NCBI RefSeq assembly: GCF_029784155.1
Contig: NC_073692.1
Location: forward strand, 373,120,813-373,184,812
Direction of reading: 5' to 3'
Origin: Uranotaenia lowii
Taxonomy: Eukaryota; Arthropoda; Insecta; Diptera; Culicidae
Length of the DNA stretch: 64,000 nt
How positions within the stretch are numbered: position 1 is the stretch's first letter; each line of letters opens with the position of its first letter. Position numbers and translations under genes: made by a program. The notes beneath the pieces were generated by a model. That model made no database searches, was not told the DNA's origin, and saw only the letters and a list, made by a program, of their open reading frames with translations. Positions 55,300 to 64,000 of this stretch are shown here, piece by piece.

Positions 55300-58200
55300 A
55301 TGGCCACCAATAATTGCAATAGTCCCACCCACAAAAACACAACAATTTTTGCCATTCAGTGGAATATTTTTGGATTCAAAACTCGACTGCCCGAAATTCA
55401 ACTTTTAGTCTCCGAATATTCTCCCATCGTCATCGCTCTCCAAGAAACCATTATCCCACCTACTGCTATCCAGTCCAACATCATAAAAGGTTACCAATTC
55501 TTTTCACAGAAAATTCCCTCTAGTCCATACAGCAGAGGTGTTGGACTTGGAATTAGGAACGGATTTCCATTCACACCAATTACAGTTCAATCCACCCTCA
55601 ACGTTCTTTGCGTTCGTCTCGAAGCCCCAATTAAGATTTCAGTCGTCTCTCTCTACGCCTCACCCTCCCTTCCTTTTCAAGACTATGCCCAGGGTCTTGA
55701 AGACCTAATCCCACAAATTCCAACACCCTTCATAATTCTCGGGGACTTTAATGCCCACTCAACCGAGTGGGGAAGTAGAAACATCGACAGAAGGGGCAAC
55801 TTCATCGAGGATTTGGTTCAAACTAAATACCTTACCATCCTTAACGACGGGTCACCTACTCGCCTATGTCCACATACAGGCAATACCTCCGCAATTGACC
55901 TAAGCCTAGCATCTTCGTCACTTGGTTCCAAGTTTAAATGGAAGACACTCACTGATAGCGGGGGAAGTGATCACTTCCCCATACTCATCAATTTCGATCA
56001 CCCCTCGCCAATAGCCGCTACCCGTCCCCGCTGGCGATACCAAGAAGCCGACTGGCCAGAATACCAAAATCGTGTCGATCATCTCCTTTCCTTGAACAAT
56101 ACCACCTCAATTCACCAGTTCAATGAGATCTTATTAAAAGCGGGCTCTGAATTCATACCACGCACCAGTGGAATCCCCGGCAAAACGGCTGTCCCTTGGT
56201 GGGGACCCGAGGTTCGAAAAGCCATTAAAGACCGAAGAAAAGCACTCAGAGCCCTGAGACGCTTAAAGCTTAGTTCTTTTAGAAATGGGACACTTTCTTT
56301 TGCTAATAGCTCATTTACTAGTAATCGGACATTCAAAATTTTTACAGCATTTTTCTGCCTGTGAAAAGTACTGTCAGACCTATTTTTTCCAAAATTTTGA
56401 ATAAACGCGTTTTTGAGATATTTACGATGTAAAAGAAAAAGAAAAAAATAAGTTTGCACAGTTTCCTTCAAAATCCTTCGTTATTCAATTGATAGCTGAC
56501 AAAACCGTTGATTATTCAAAGAATTACTGTGGATGAGTGGTGGAAAATTATGCAAACACTGTCAAAAGTGTCCACAAAGATCAAATCTGGCATTGTATTG
56601 AAGAACATGATCGGCAACTTCGGTTTAGGGGAGGTCAGGGAAGTCAAGTTTCATATCAGCATTTTTTATTTTGAATAAGCGAAAAACTAAGTGTAGATCG
56701 CTGAAATGCGCAAAAAAAATTTCTAAAATAAGCTGAAAGTGTTGCTTAGTTATGACTCATTAAAACCTTACCTCAAACAACAATATTTTGCTTGTTTCAG
56801 TGCTCGTAAGCTGTGTAGCCGGTACCGAGACAATGAGACAGATGATTTCTGACGTACGACAAAACTTATGAAAACCCCTATTTCAAACCAATTCCAGCGT
56901 TTGAATCCTATACCATGTCTGATCGTGGCAAGGTCCCTAGCATATTAAAGTATGTATTCGCTGGTTGTTTTGAATAAAATGTAATGATTTACAAGATTAT
57001 GCTCCTGTGGAAAAAAATAACAATTTTCACTACGAAAACTTTGATTTTCGCTGTTTTTCATAGCCTAAAAAGAGTAATCTTGTAGGTCCCCTTAACAACC
57101 TACGATCTATACCAACCGATTATACTTTTAGTTCAATCTCATGATGGTTTTTCTTCGTTTTTGTCAGGTTTTGCGAGCAAAAAATCCTTTTAAAACGCTT
57201 TAAAGTGGTTCAAAAATAATCAAGTTTTGTTATTTGCAAAGAGCTGTATCCACTAAATTGCCCTCAGCTTCTTTCAAAAGAGAAGTATTGGACCAAAAAG
57301 TAGAAGAAATTGAAGGAGGAGGATGCAGTCACCTAAAATACAGATTAGACGAAGTATAAGTTTCAAAAACTGATCAAAATCACGACTGAAAAAAGTGTGC
57401 GCCAGCCGATGGGAGGTACCAAGAATAAAGTAGAAATATTTTTTACAAAAAACGATAAATTATTTTTTTCAAATTTTTTCATGAATTATCATAAAATAAC
57501 CTTCATTTGATTCATAGAAAGCATTTCGATTAAACAAACGGTTCCTGAGATACATGTATTCGTAACTGTCCCATTTCTAAAAGAACTAAGCTTTACCCCA
57601 AGACCATCCCGATAAACCTTCTGCTCTAACTACCTTTAAAAACGCCAGATCACTTGCAAGATCTGCAGTTCGTACCGCCAAAAATAACTGTTGGTTGAAA
57701 TTCACAGAAGAAGTCCACCCTAATACCCCTTCAAAAATCCTCTGGAATAAAATAAAAATCTTAAACGGCGAACCTCGGAAAAATCAATATCATCTCCTCC
57801 TTGATAGACAGTACACAAACGATCCCTCCCTCCTTGCCGAAGCCTTCAGTTCACACTTTTCCAATACCAACCCCCTTCCCAACCACAACCTCCCATCCAA
57901 CCATCCTTACGCATCTTCAATCTCAACCCTTCCCATACATAGCCCATACAACTCAGACTTCACATCACAAGAACTACACTCTGTCCTCCACAAAGTCCAT
58001 GGTCTCTCCTCCGGACTTGATGATATAGGATATCCATTTCTAAAAAACTTATCCATCTCGGCTAGAACTACTCTTTTGAACATCATCAATAACATATGGG
58101 ACCAAGGATCGATCCCCGACATTTGGAAGCGCGGTTTGGTAATTCCTATCCCTAAACCTCAGAAAGATCCAAATAACATTGACAGCTATCGCCCTATTAC

Positions 58201-60283
58201 CCTACTTGACTGTTCGGGTAAAGTTGTGGAAAGACTAGTCAACCACCGCCTTAACACCATTATTGACCAAAACCACCTACTAGACCAACGGCAGTTTGCA
58301 TTCCGACCCGGTCGATCCACTGACGACTACTTTTGCCATCTTGAAGCAATTCTGGATGACGCCTTAAATCGAAGTCAACACGTAGAGCTCCTATCTTTAG
58401 ACTTATCAAAGGCGTTTGATCGTGTAGATCCATCCAAAATACTTAGCACGTTACGAGATTGGGGAATCGAGGGTCGACTATTCCAATACACCGAAAGCTT
58501 TTTAACAAATCGAACCATTCAAGTCCTCGTAAATTCCACTCTTTCTAGTCCAAAATCAGTACCTACCGGAGTCCCACAAGGATCGGTCATTTCTCCCACA
58601 CTTTTCTTAATAGCCATGAACTCCATATTCGAAATAATACCCGACAACATTAAAATCCTAGTTTACGCCGACGACATTTTGCTTATCTCGATCTCTCCTT
58701 TCGCCCGCCTTACCCGTAAAAGACTGCAGACTGCTGTGGATAAAATAGCCGACTGGGCTCCAACAGTGGGTTTCCAGTTTTCCCCTGACAAATCTAAGCT
58801 ACTTCACCTTGGCCCCAACAGGAAAAAACTCAATAAGCTCCCCCCTATAAAAATGACAGGTCAAGTCATCCCACGGGTGCATTCCACCCGACTTTTGGGC
58901 GTCTGGATTGACGACAAATTGAACTTTCGAACCCATCTGAACCAAATTAGGAAAAATGCTAACAACAAAATTAACATTCTCCGTATCCTGAGTAAAACCC
59001 CCAGTCAAGCCAACCGCGACTCCCTATTTAGATTCCTACACGGATGGCTAATCCCCTCAATCCTTTACGGCCTTGGATTTGTAAGTAGAAATGGTCCTCT
59101 CCTATACCAAAAACTGGAACCACTGTACAACAGATGTATTCGAATAATTGGCTCCGCTTTCGTCACCAGTCCTATCCTCTCAATCATGGCCGAAAGTGGA
59201 CAATGTCCATTCAAATACCTAGTTGCGAAATCCCTATCCTCTAAATCCCTACGATGGCTTGCTACCGGGGGCATTGCAGAGTCCCCTCTTATTTCCCGCA
59301 CCAACACACTGCTCCAAGAAATAACTAACTCCACCCTTCCAAACATTTGCCAACGAAGATACACCCCCTTCCGTTACTGGACCGAAAAAATTCCACGCAT
59401 TGATCTGTCCTTGTCCCTCAAAATTAAAGCTGGTCAACATCCACTCACTGTCCTACCTCATTACCGCAGCCTTGTCCACAACAGGTACTCATCCACATCA
59501 CATATCTTCACCGATGGCTCCAAAACCGCTGATGGTAGGGTCGGATGCGGTATTACCGACTCTCTTAACCAGCGCAGTATCGCCCTGCCACCACAATGTT
59601 CTGTCTTTAGTGCCGAAGCTTATGCCCTACTGAACGCCTTGTTGAATATTTCAAATAACTCACCTCTTACCACTATCTTCACAGATTCCGCCAGTGTACT
59701 GAAAGCAGTCCAAGCAGGTAACATTAAACATCCCTGGGTATCCTCAATATCTGACGAAGCCTTAAACAAAAACGCTACTCTTGTCTGGATACCTGGTCAT
59801 GCGGGCATACCAGGCAACGAGGCTGCCGACCAACTTGCTTCCACTGCCACAAGTCTTGACCCACTACCTATACCCATCCCACAACAGGATGCTTATCGCA
59901 ATATCTGTTCTCGACTGTCCCTCGCCTGGGAAGAAAACTGGGCAATAAACCGAGCAGCCAAATTAAGGGAAGTCAAAAACACCACCCAAAAATGGGTTGA
60001 TAGATCCAATCCCAAAGAAAGGATAGCACTCACCCGACTTCGTATCGGACACACCCGGATAACTCAGTCCTACCTCCTCGATAGAGACAACCCTCCTATC
60101 TGCCCCGCATGCAATTGCCCCGTTACCGTAAAACACATTTTGGTTAACTGCCAAATATATGACCACCAAAGATCCCTCTGCCAACTGGCAGAAAATTTGC
60201 GCCAAATTCTATCTTGTTGCCCTGACGAAGAGGAAAAACTGTTAACTTTTCTCAAAAATACCAAACTTCTATCCCAAATCTAG
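55300..60283 (+). pseudogene. I-clade LINE copy 2 ORF2, split by a TA-flanked element
   Basis: The N-terminal part (55300-56265) encodes the endonuclease with IALQETII, ILGDFNAHSTEWGS and SGGSDHFPILI, and the WWGPEVRKAIKDRRK linker. It is cut after codon RRL at 56265. The C-terminal part runs from 57596 to the stop at 60281-60283: PQDHPDKPSALTTFKNAR, the reverse transcriptase (YRPITLLDCSGKVVER, LLSLDLSKAFDRVDP, GVPQGSVISPTLFLI, VYADDILLIS), RNase H (HIFTDGSKTADG, FSAEAYALLNAL, FTDSASVLKAV, GHAGIPGNEAADQLA) and the CPACNCPVTVKHILVNC tail. The two parts are in register across the insertion, since TA is duplicated and no coding base is lost. No other stop was seen. As it stands the protein is not made in full. 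Confidence 0.9.
56266..57593. mobile_element. TA-flanked inverted-repeat transposon inside LINE copy 2 ORF2
   Basis: The left end AAGCTTAGTTCTTTTAGAAA and the reverse complement of the right end are identical over at least 25 bases (continuing TGGGAC). TA flanks both sides (56264-56265 and 57594-57595), as for Tc1/mariner-type transposition. The element is 1328 bp, within the size range of complete mariner elements, but I find no convincing transposase frame on either strand and no clear catalytic DD34D/E text. It is therefore a non-autonomous or heavily decayed element. It must be younger than LINE copy 2. Confidence 0.85.
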
Positions 60284-60585
60284 TCCTTGTCCGATCCGGA
60301 CCTGCGTACCGTCACCCGAATTTGTTTCTCAACAAAACCGGACATGCGTGCCGTTCGGACAAAATGTTTCCTTTAAATCCGGTCTTTTATGCCACCAGGA
60401 CTTTTTGTTTCCCTATAGATTACCGTTAGAACAATCAGTTTCCTGACACATCTGGCCTTATTACCGTTGAAACAATTTGTCCCACCATCCGGACCTGCGT
60501 GCCGTCCCTGGAAACAATTTCGATATAAAACAAGAAACGACAGGACTAGGGAAGAATGCCACCTAGTGGTAAATTCCTGGCAAAA

Positions 60586-60616
<31 letters not shown>
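60284..60616 (+). repeat. LINE copy 2 3' region: CCGGAC minisatellite and A tail
   Basis: Degenerate units with GATCCGGACCTGCGTACCGT near 60293, ACCGGACATGCGTGCCGTTC near 60338, AATCCGGTCTTTTATGCCAC near 60376 and ATCCGGACCTGCGTGCCGTC near 60489 alternate with AACAATTTGTTTC-like spacers. The terminal block GGGAAGAATGCCACCTAGTG, then GTAAATTCCTGG, and the A tail match the end of copy 1. The repeat probably contains the 3' recognition structure for the element's reverse transcriptase (inference). Confidence 0.8.
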
Positions 60617-60618
<2 letters not shown>

Positions 60619-60752
60619 GACTCGGTTTCAGTTTCGTTCTGCCCGTCGAGTTGAACAGAATTAGCTGCTCTTCGATCGGTGATTGGACCCCACCAGTGGT
60701 AATCCAACACCGATATCGAATAGCAGTTTTGTTCAGCATCAAGTGTAGTGGC

Positions 60753-61025
60753 ATGAACCAGCCAGAGACAGCAAGCAGCGCAGATGACCAGCGGCAGAGA
60801 ACTCTAGTGCGCCCTGGGTACACGTTAAATGAATGGCGCCGGATACAGACAGAGCTGCTTGGAGTTCCCGTTCGCAAGCTGCATTTCGTGCAAAAATGCT
60901 CTGATGGCGGCTGGTCGCTGAATCGGTGCGCAAAGGAGGGGCGTGGTTTGGAGAGATGCTGTTTAGGAGAGTTTATCGATCGGAGAGGGGTGCTCGCTTG
61001 TATAAAAACTGGTTATGCGGAATAG
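60753..61025 (+). CDS. Hypothetical 90-aa ORF downstream of the split promoter
   Basis: The frame starts MNQPETASSADDQRQRTLVR, contains PGYTLNEWRRIQTELLGVPV and a cysteine-containing stretch (CSDGGWSLNRCAKEG, ERCCLGEF), and ends CIKTGYAE. I do not recognise a family. Its support is contextual: the segment is GC-richer than its surroundings, and before LINE copy 2 inserted its ATG lay about 160 bases after a TATA box and about 120 after an initiator-like sequence. It could be the first exon of a host gene or a small ORF of an older element. Coding status is uncertain. Confidence 0.3.
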   Translation: MNQPETASSADDQRQRTLVRPGYTLNEWRRIQTELLGVPVRKLHFVQKCSDGGWSLNRCAKEGRGLERCCLGEFIDRRGVLACIKTGYAE

Positions 61026-61040
61026 GTCAAATATTTTTCT

Positions 61041-61192
61041 TAACTTGAACTGTGATTTCGGTTGCTAAGATTTTTATTTCACATTTAGATCTAAGATGCA
61101 TGTCTCAAGTCTCCCGACAAGTAAGGGAGACTTTCAGCAACCTAAATGTAAACATAAACAAGTTTCATCTACCGAAATCGCAGTTCAAGTTG
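61041..61192. repeat. Three-tier hairpin
   Basis: The outer stem pairs ACTTGAACTGTGATTTCGGT (61043-61062) with its reverse complement at about 61172-61191, with one position that would be a G-U wobble in RNA. A middle pair ACATTTAG/CTAAATGT (61081-61088 and 61142-61149) and an inner pair AGTCTCCC/GGGAGACT (61108-61115 and 61125-61132) are both perfect. All three are co-linear and nested. It lies just after the 90-aa ORF. Confidence 0.75.
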
Positions 61193-62799
61193 ACGAGTGT
61201 GAACACTTTCTCATATTTCTAAAAAAAAAAATTGGCTCAAGGACTTCAGTCCTGCAATTTTTTTAACCTTCTCAGTTTTTTAACTTTAAAAACGGTAAAA
61301 TTAATGATTTTTTTTAATCGTCAAAATTTTTATCAATTGCTGTGACAAATTGTAATATTAATCATTTTTTTAGCTATACGCAGTAGCTTTAGAAAAAGGG
61401 TTTGAGAATGAATGCCCAAATGATACCAATTTTTTTTTATTTTTCATTCAGCTCTGGACTAATTTAACTAAAACTAAAAATTTCCCATTTGTTGTTTCGC
61501 TCAAATAAACTCCAAACCTATTCACTGGACTCATTTTTTGGATATTATGGAAATGGTCTCTTTATTTTTTCGCAAAACTGAATTTGTTGGGCGGAGGTGA
61601 AATTAACTTCAATCTATCGAAATTTCGAAGAATTGTTATTATATTGAAAGCCACTTTTATAAAAATCGTTAAAAATTATCATTTAAAAAATCGCCATAAA
61701 TTCAATACAAACAATATGAACGATTGACAGGAGCAAATTGTAATTCTACGTTTGCGGTCGTAGCAAAAATACAACCTCCTCAACTTTTTCAGTTAGTTTT
61801 TCATTATTGGTGTTCATGAATACAGAACAAGACGCCAATTAAAAAATATTTGGATTTGGTTTACTGTTCATAAATATACCCTTTCCTGATAAAGCTTATC
61901 CAAAAATTGGAAAAATTTACATAGAAAACTTTCTAAATATTTCATAATTTGCAAAAGTTATAAAATTTGGATGGATGAACGACGTTGTCGAAATAGAATT
62001 CAAATTACAAATGGTTGAAGTTGTTGTAAATTTATAACTTTAATTATGATGTTGATATGCTTCGGTGACTTTTTACGATTTTTAAACTATTTTGATACGA
62101 TCTTACTATTTTTCAGAGGCTATCTAAACTTCTCAATATTAAAACTAGAGTCCGCTTGAATGCTCCTCATACCAATGATTAGTAGTCACCAAAACCCAAC
62201 ATTAGAAAAATGTGTGATGGAATTTACAGATATACCGTCCCAAGTAACACAGATTCAGCCAACTAGCATTTCGATGTTTTATTATGGTTTTATTATGGCT
62301 TTTTTTGTGCAGCTCGTTTTATGAAGGTTTTATTATGGTCATGCAAAATGCTTATATTCTTGAATCGATCATCTGTTTACAGATAGTTTTGAAAACTCTC
62401 ATAAATCTTCCATTAAACATACTGTTTTAGTTATTTAGAAAGAGTTAGGAATGCTACGTTTAAACTATAATAAAACACAAACTTAGAAGTTTGCTCCAAG
62501 CTTTTTTTTGCATGTTCTATAATAGCACTCAGTGCCTGATTATTAAACCGCCATAAAACTTAGTGACAGTTCTCGATCAAGACGTCAAAACAGGACACGC
62601 TCAGATTAGGTAGCACATATTTGAATATGAATTCCCATTTTTACACATTTTTGATAAGTTCTGTGTGTTGATTTTGAGTTGAAATAATAAAAAATTATAA
62701 AAATCCATGAAAACTTCGAATTACCGGAAGTGGAATGAAACTCTACAATATGAGTATTGAGTGAAAGGGTTCAAATAGGAGGAACAAAATTTGTTGCTT
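61193..62799. other. AT-rich DNA without a recognised gene
   Basis: No coding signature. The stretch 62240-62350 contains CCAAGTAACACAGATTCAGC and repeated TTTTATTATGG units, which look like part of an old DNA transposon, but no partner end was resolved. Confidence 0.4.
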
Positions 62800-64000
62800 G
62801 ACGCCATCATTAATACAAGATGGCGGCTTCCGCTTTTATTTTCAAAGTTGTAAATAGCTGAAAATATCATGAAACCTTTTTAATATTGTTATTCGGAGAA
62901 AGTAATAAACGAGTAGAAGTCGAATTTCGTTGTCCGTCGCCATCTTAAATTCCAAGATGGCGGCTACCACTCAACTTGAAAATACTGTATATGACTGGAA
63001 ATTGCATAAAACCCTTACAATATGGGTATAAGTTGAAAGAGATCAACCGGTAGAAGTCAAATTTCGTTGTCTGACGCCATCTTAAAATCCAAGATGGCGG
63101 CTTCCGCTGCACTTTAAAATGTAGAAAATGACTAAAAATGATATGAAACCCAAACAATATTGGTATTGGGTAAAAGGGCTATACGAGTAGAAGTCGAATT
63201 TCGCTATCTGACGCCATCTTGAAATCCAAGATGGCGGCTTACGATAAACTTTTAAAATGCTATAAATCATTGAATATCGCATGAAACCTTCAAAATATGG
63301 ATATTTTTGAATTGGGATAAGCTATAAGAAGTTAATTTTTGCTTTTTGGCGCTATATTGAAATCCAAGATGGTGGCTTCAGCAGAACTCAAAAATACTGT
63401 AAATGAATGAAAAAGGTATGAAACCCCCAAAATATATTGTATTCGATAATAAGGCTAAACGATAGAAGTCGAATATCTTATTTCGCGTTTCTCTGAAATG
63501 CTTTAAGTGTTGCCCTTTCACCCAATACCCCAATTCAAGATGGCGTTTGATAGCAAACTTCGACTTCTACTCGTTTGGCCCTTTAACCCAATACCCATAT
63601 TGTAGGAGCTTCATGCTATTTTTAGTAATTAACAACATTTTCAAATTCAGTGGAAGCCGCCATCTTGGATCTCGAAATGCACTTGATTGCGAAATTTTAC
63701 TTTTCTAGTTAAGCCCTTTAGCCAATACCCATATTGTAGGGGTTTCATGCAATTTTTAGTTAATCCTGCATTTTAAGGTTCAGCGAAAGTCACCATCTTG
63801 GATTTCAAGATGGCGTCTGATAGAGAAATTCCTCTTAAACTGGTTAATCCATTTTAGCCAATGACCATATTGTGGGAATTTCAAGTGACTTTCAGTGATT
63901 TCAATCATTTTAATGTTCAGTGGAAGCCGCCATCTTGGATTTCAAGATGACGCCTGATATCGAAATTTGTATTCTACTCGTTGATCCTTTTCAATTTATA
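62800..64000. repeat. Tandem array, ~137-bp unit with CCATCTT/AAGATGG palindrome, inverted midway
   Basis: AAGATGGCGGC occurs at about 62817, 62954, 63091 and 63228, with a variant at 63366. The spacing is 137-138 bp. Each unit also shares AAATCGT-free AT-rich body text such as TATGAAACC, AATATTGGTATTGGGTAAAA and AGTAGAAGTCGAATTTCG. In most units GACGCCATCTTGAAATCC lies directly before AAGATGGCGGC, forming a palindrome. From about 63530 the units run in the opposite orientation (GCCGCCATCTTGG-type blocks at about 63657, 63790 and 63927, spacing 133-137). The array continues beyond the window end. Confidence 0.9.

Larger units (their letters stand above)
53798..60616 (+). mobile_element. I-clade LINE, full-length copy 2 carrying a DNA transposon
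   Basis: The copy is flanked by a perfect 14-bp duplication TCGACTCGGTTTCA (53784-53797 and 60617-60630). It has a 184-bp leader, an intact ORF1, ORF2 interrupted at 56265, the CCGGAC minisatellite 3' region, the terminal GTGGTAAATTCCTGG block and an A tail of more than 30. Without the 1328-bp passenger it is about 5.5 kb, close to copy 1. It is the same family as copy 1 but differs at many synonymous and some amino-acid positions. Confidence 0.93.

Noticed and set aside
56266..57593. Intron within LINE copy 2 ORF2
   Set aside because: The ends are inverted repeats flanked by a TA duplication and do not read GT...AG at the exact breakpoints, so it is a DNA transposon insertion.
62800..64000. 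CRISPR array
   Set aside because: The spacing looks regular, but units are similar over their whole 137 bp, there are no unique spacers, the orientation flips, and the context is eukaryotic.
1..64000. LTR retrotransposon or integrated viral sequence
   Set aside because: No paired long terminal repeats, protease or integrase motifs, or viral capsid or polymerase text was recognised; all reverse transcriptases here are of LINE type.

Overview
This window looks like intronic and intergenic DNA from a large, repeat-rich dipteran genome, most likely a culicine-type mosquito (inference). The background is AT-rich with many A and T runs and no bacterial-style gene organisation. Almost every supportable feature is a transposable element. 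The kinds present (an RTE-clade LINE, R1-clade LINEs, I-clade LINEs with RNase H, a Jockey/CR1-like LINE, tRNA-derived SINEs, hAT, a PIF/Harbinger-like MITE, TA-flanked MITEs and foldback elements) are those typical of mosquito genomes. The only recognisable host coding sequence is one GC-rich exon on the minus strand at about 36764-37468. It encodes the end of the third intracellular loop, TM6, TM7 and the C-terminal tail of a biogenic-amine G protein-coupled receptor of 5-HT1/alpha2-octopamine type. The surrounding AT-rich DNA may be its large introns.

Layout. 0-9.2 kb: AT-rich DNA with a heptamer microsatellite (626-940), a TA-flanked MITE (2671-3646), a CCCGG-rich repeat (3849-4165), a 1.66-kb non-autonomous hAT element with an 8-bp target duplication (6730-8385) and pogo-like tips (9015-9222). 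9.2-12.6 kb: a frameshifted RTE-clade LINE. 12.6-28 kb: AT-rich DNA with inverted-repeat elements (17685-18288, 18693-20430) and a very large imperfect hairpin (26812-27615). 28.3-36.3 kb: R1-clade remnants, a second RTE 3' end, and an R1 copy whose ORF1 has been invaded by a SINE and by a three-deep stack of inverted-repeat elements. 36.7-37.5 kb: the receptor exon. 38-44 kb: a minus-strand SINE, a Jockey/CR1-like reverse transcriptase remnant, a TA-flanked element with long G runs, and small repeats.

44.4-60.6 kb holds three copies of one I-clade LINE family, each bounded by its own 12-14 bp target-site duplication. Copy 1 (44713-50584) is full length with an intact ORF2 of about 1223 aa, but its ORF1 carries one extra A. 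Copy 3 (51624-53015) is 5'-truncated. Copy 2 (53798-60616) has an intact ORF1, but its ORF2 is split by a 1.33-kb TA-flanked inverted-repeat element. Copies 1 and 3 sit inside older inverted-repeat elements. Copy 2 sits between a CRE/TATA-like promoter and the presumed start region of a small 90-aa ORF.

The window ends in a tandem array with a unit of about 137 bp (62800-64000 and beyond). Every unit carries a CCATCTT/AAGATGG palindrome, and the array reverses orientation near 63.5 kb. No CRISPR array, rRNA gene, functional tRNA gene, LTR retrotransposon or viral sequence was recognised. All element borders were read by eye from inverted repeats and flanking duplications. Family assignments rest on protein motifs and have not been checked by database search.
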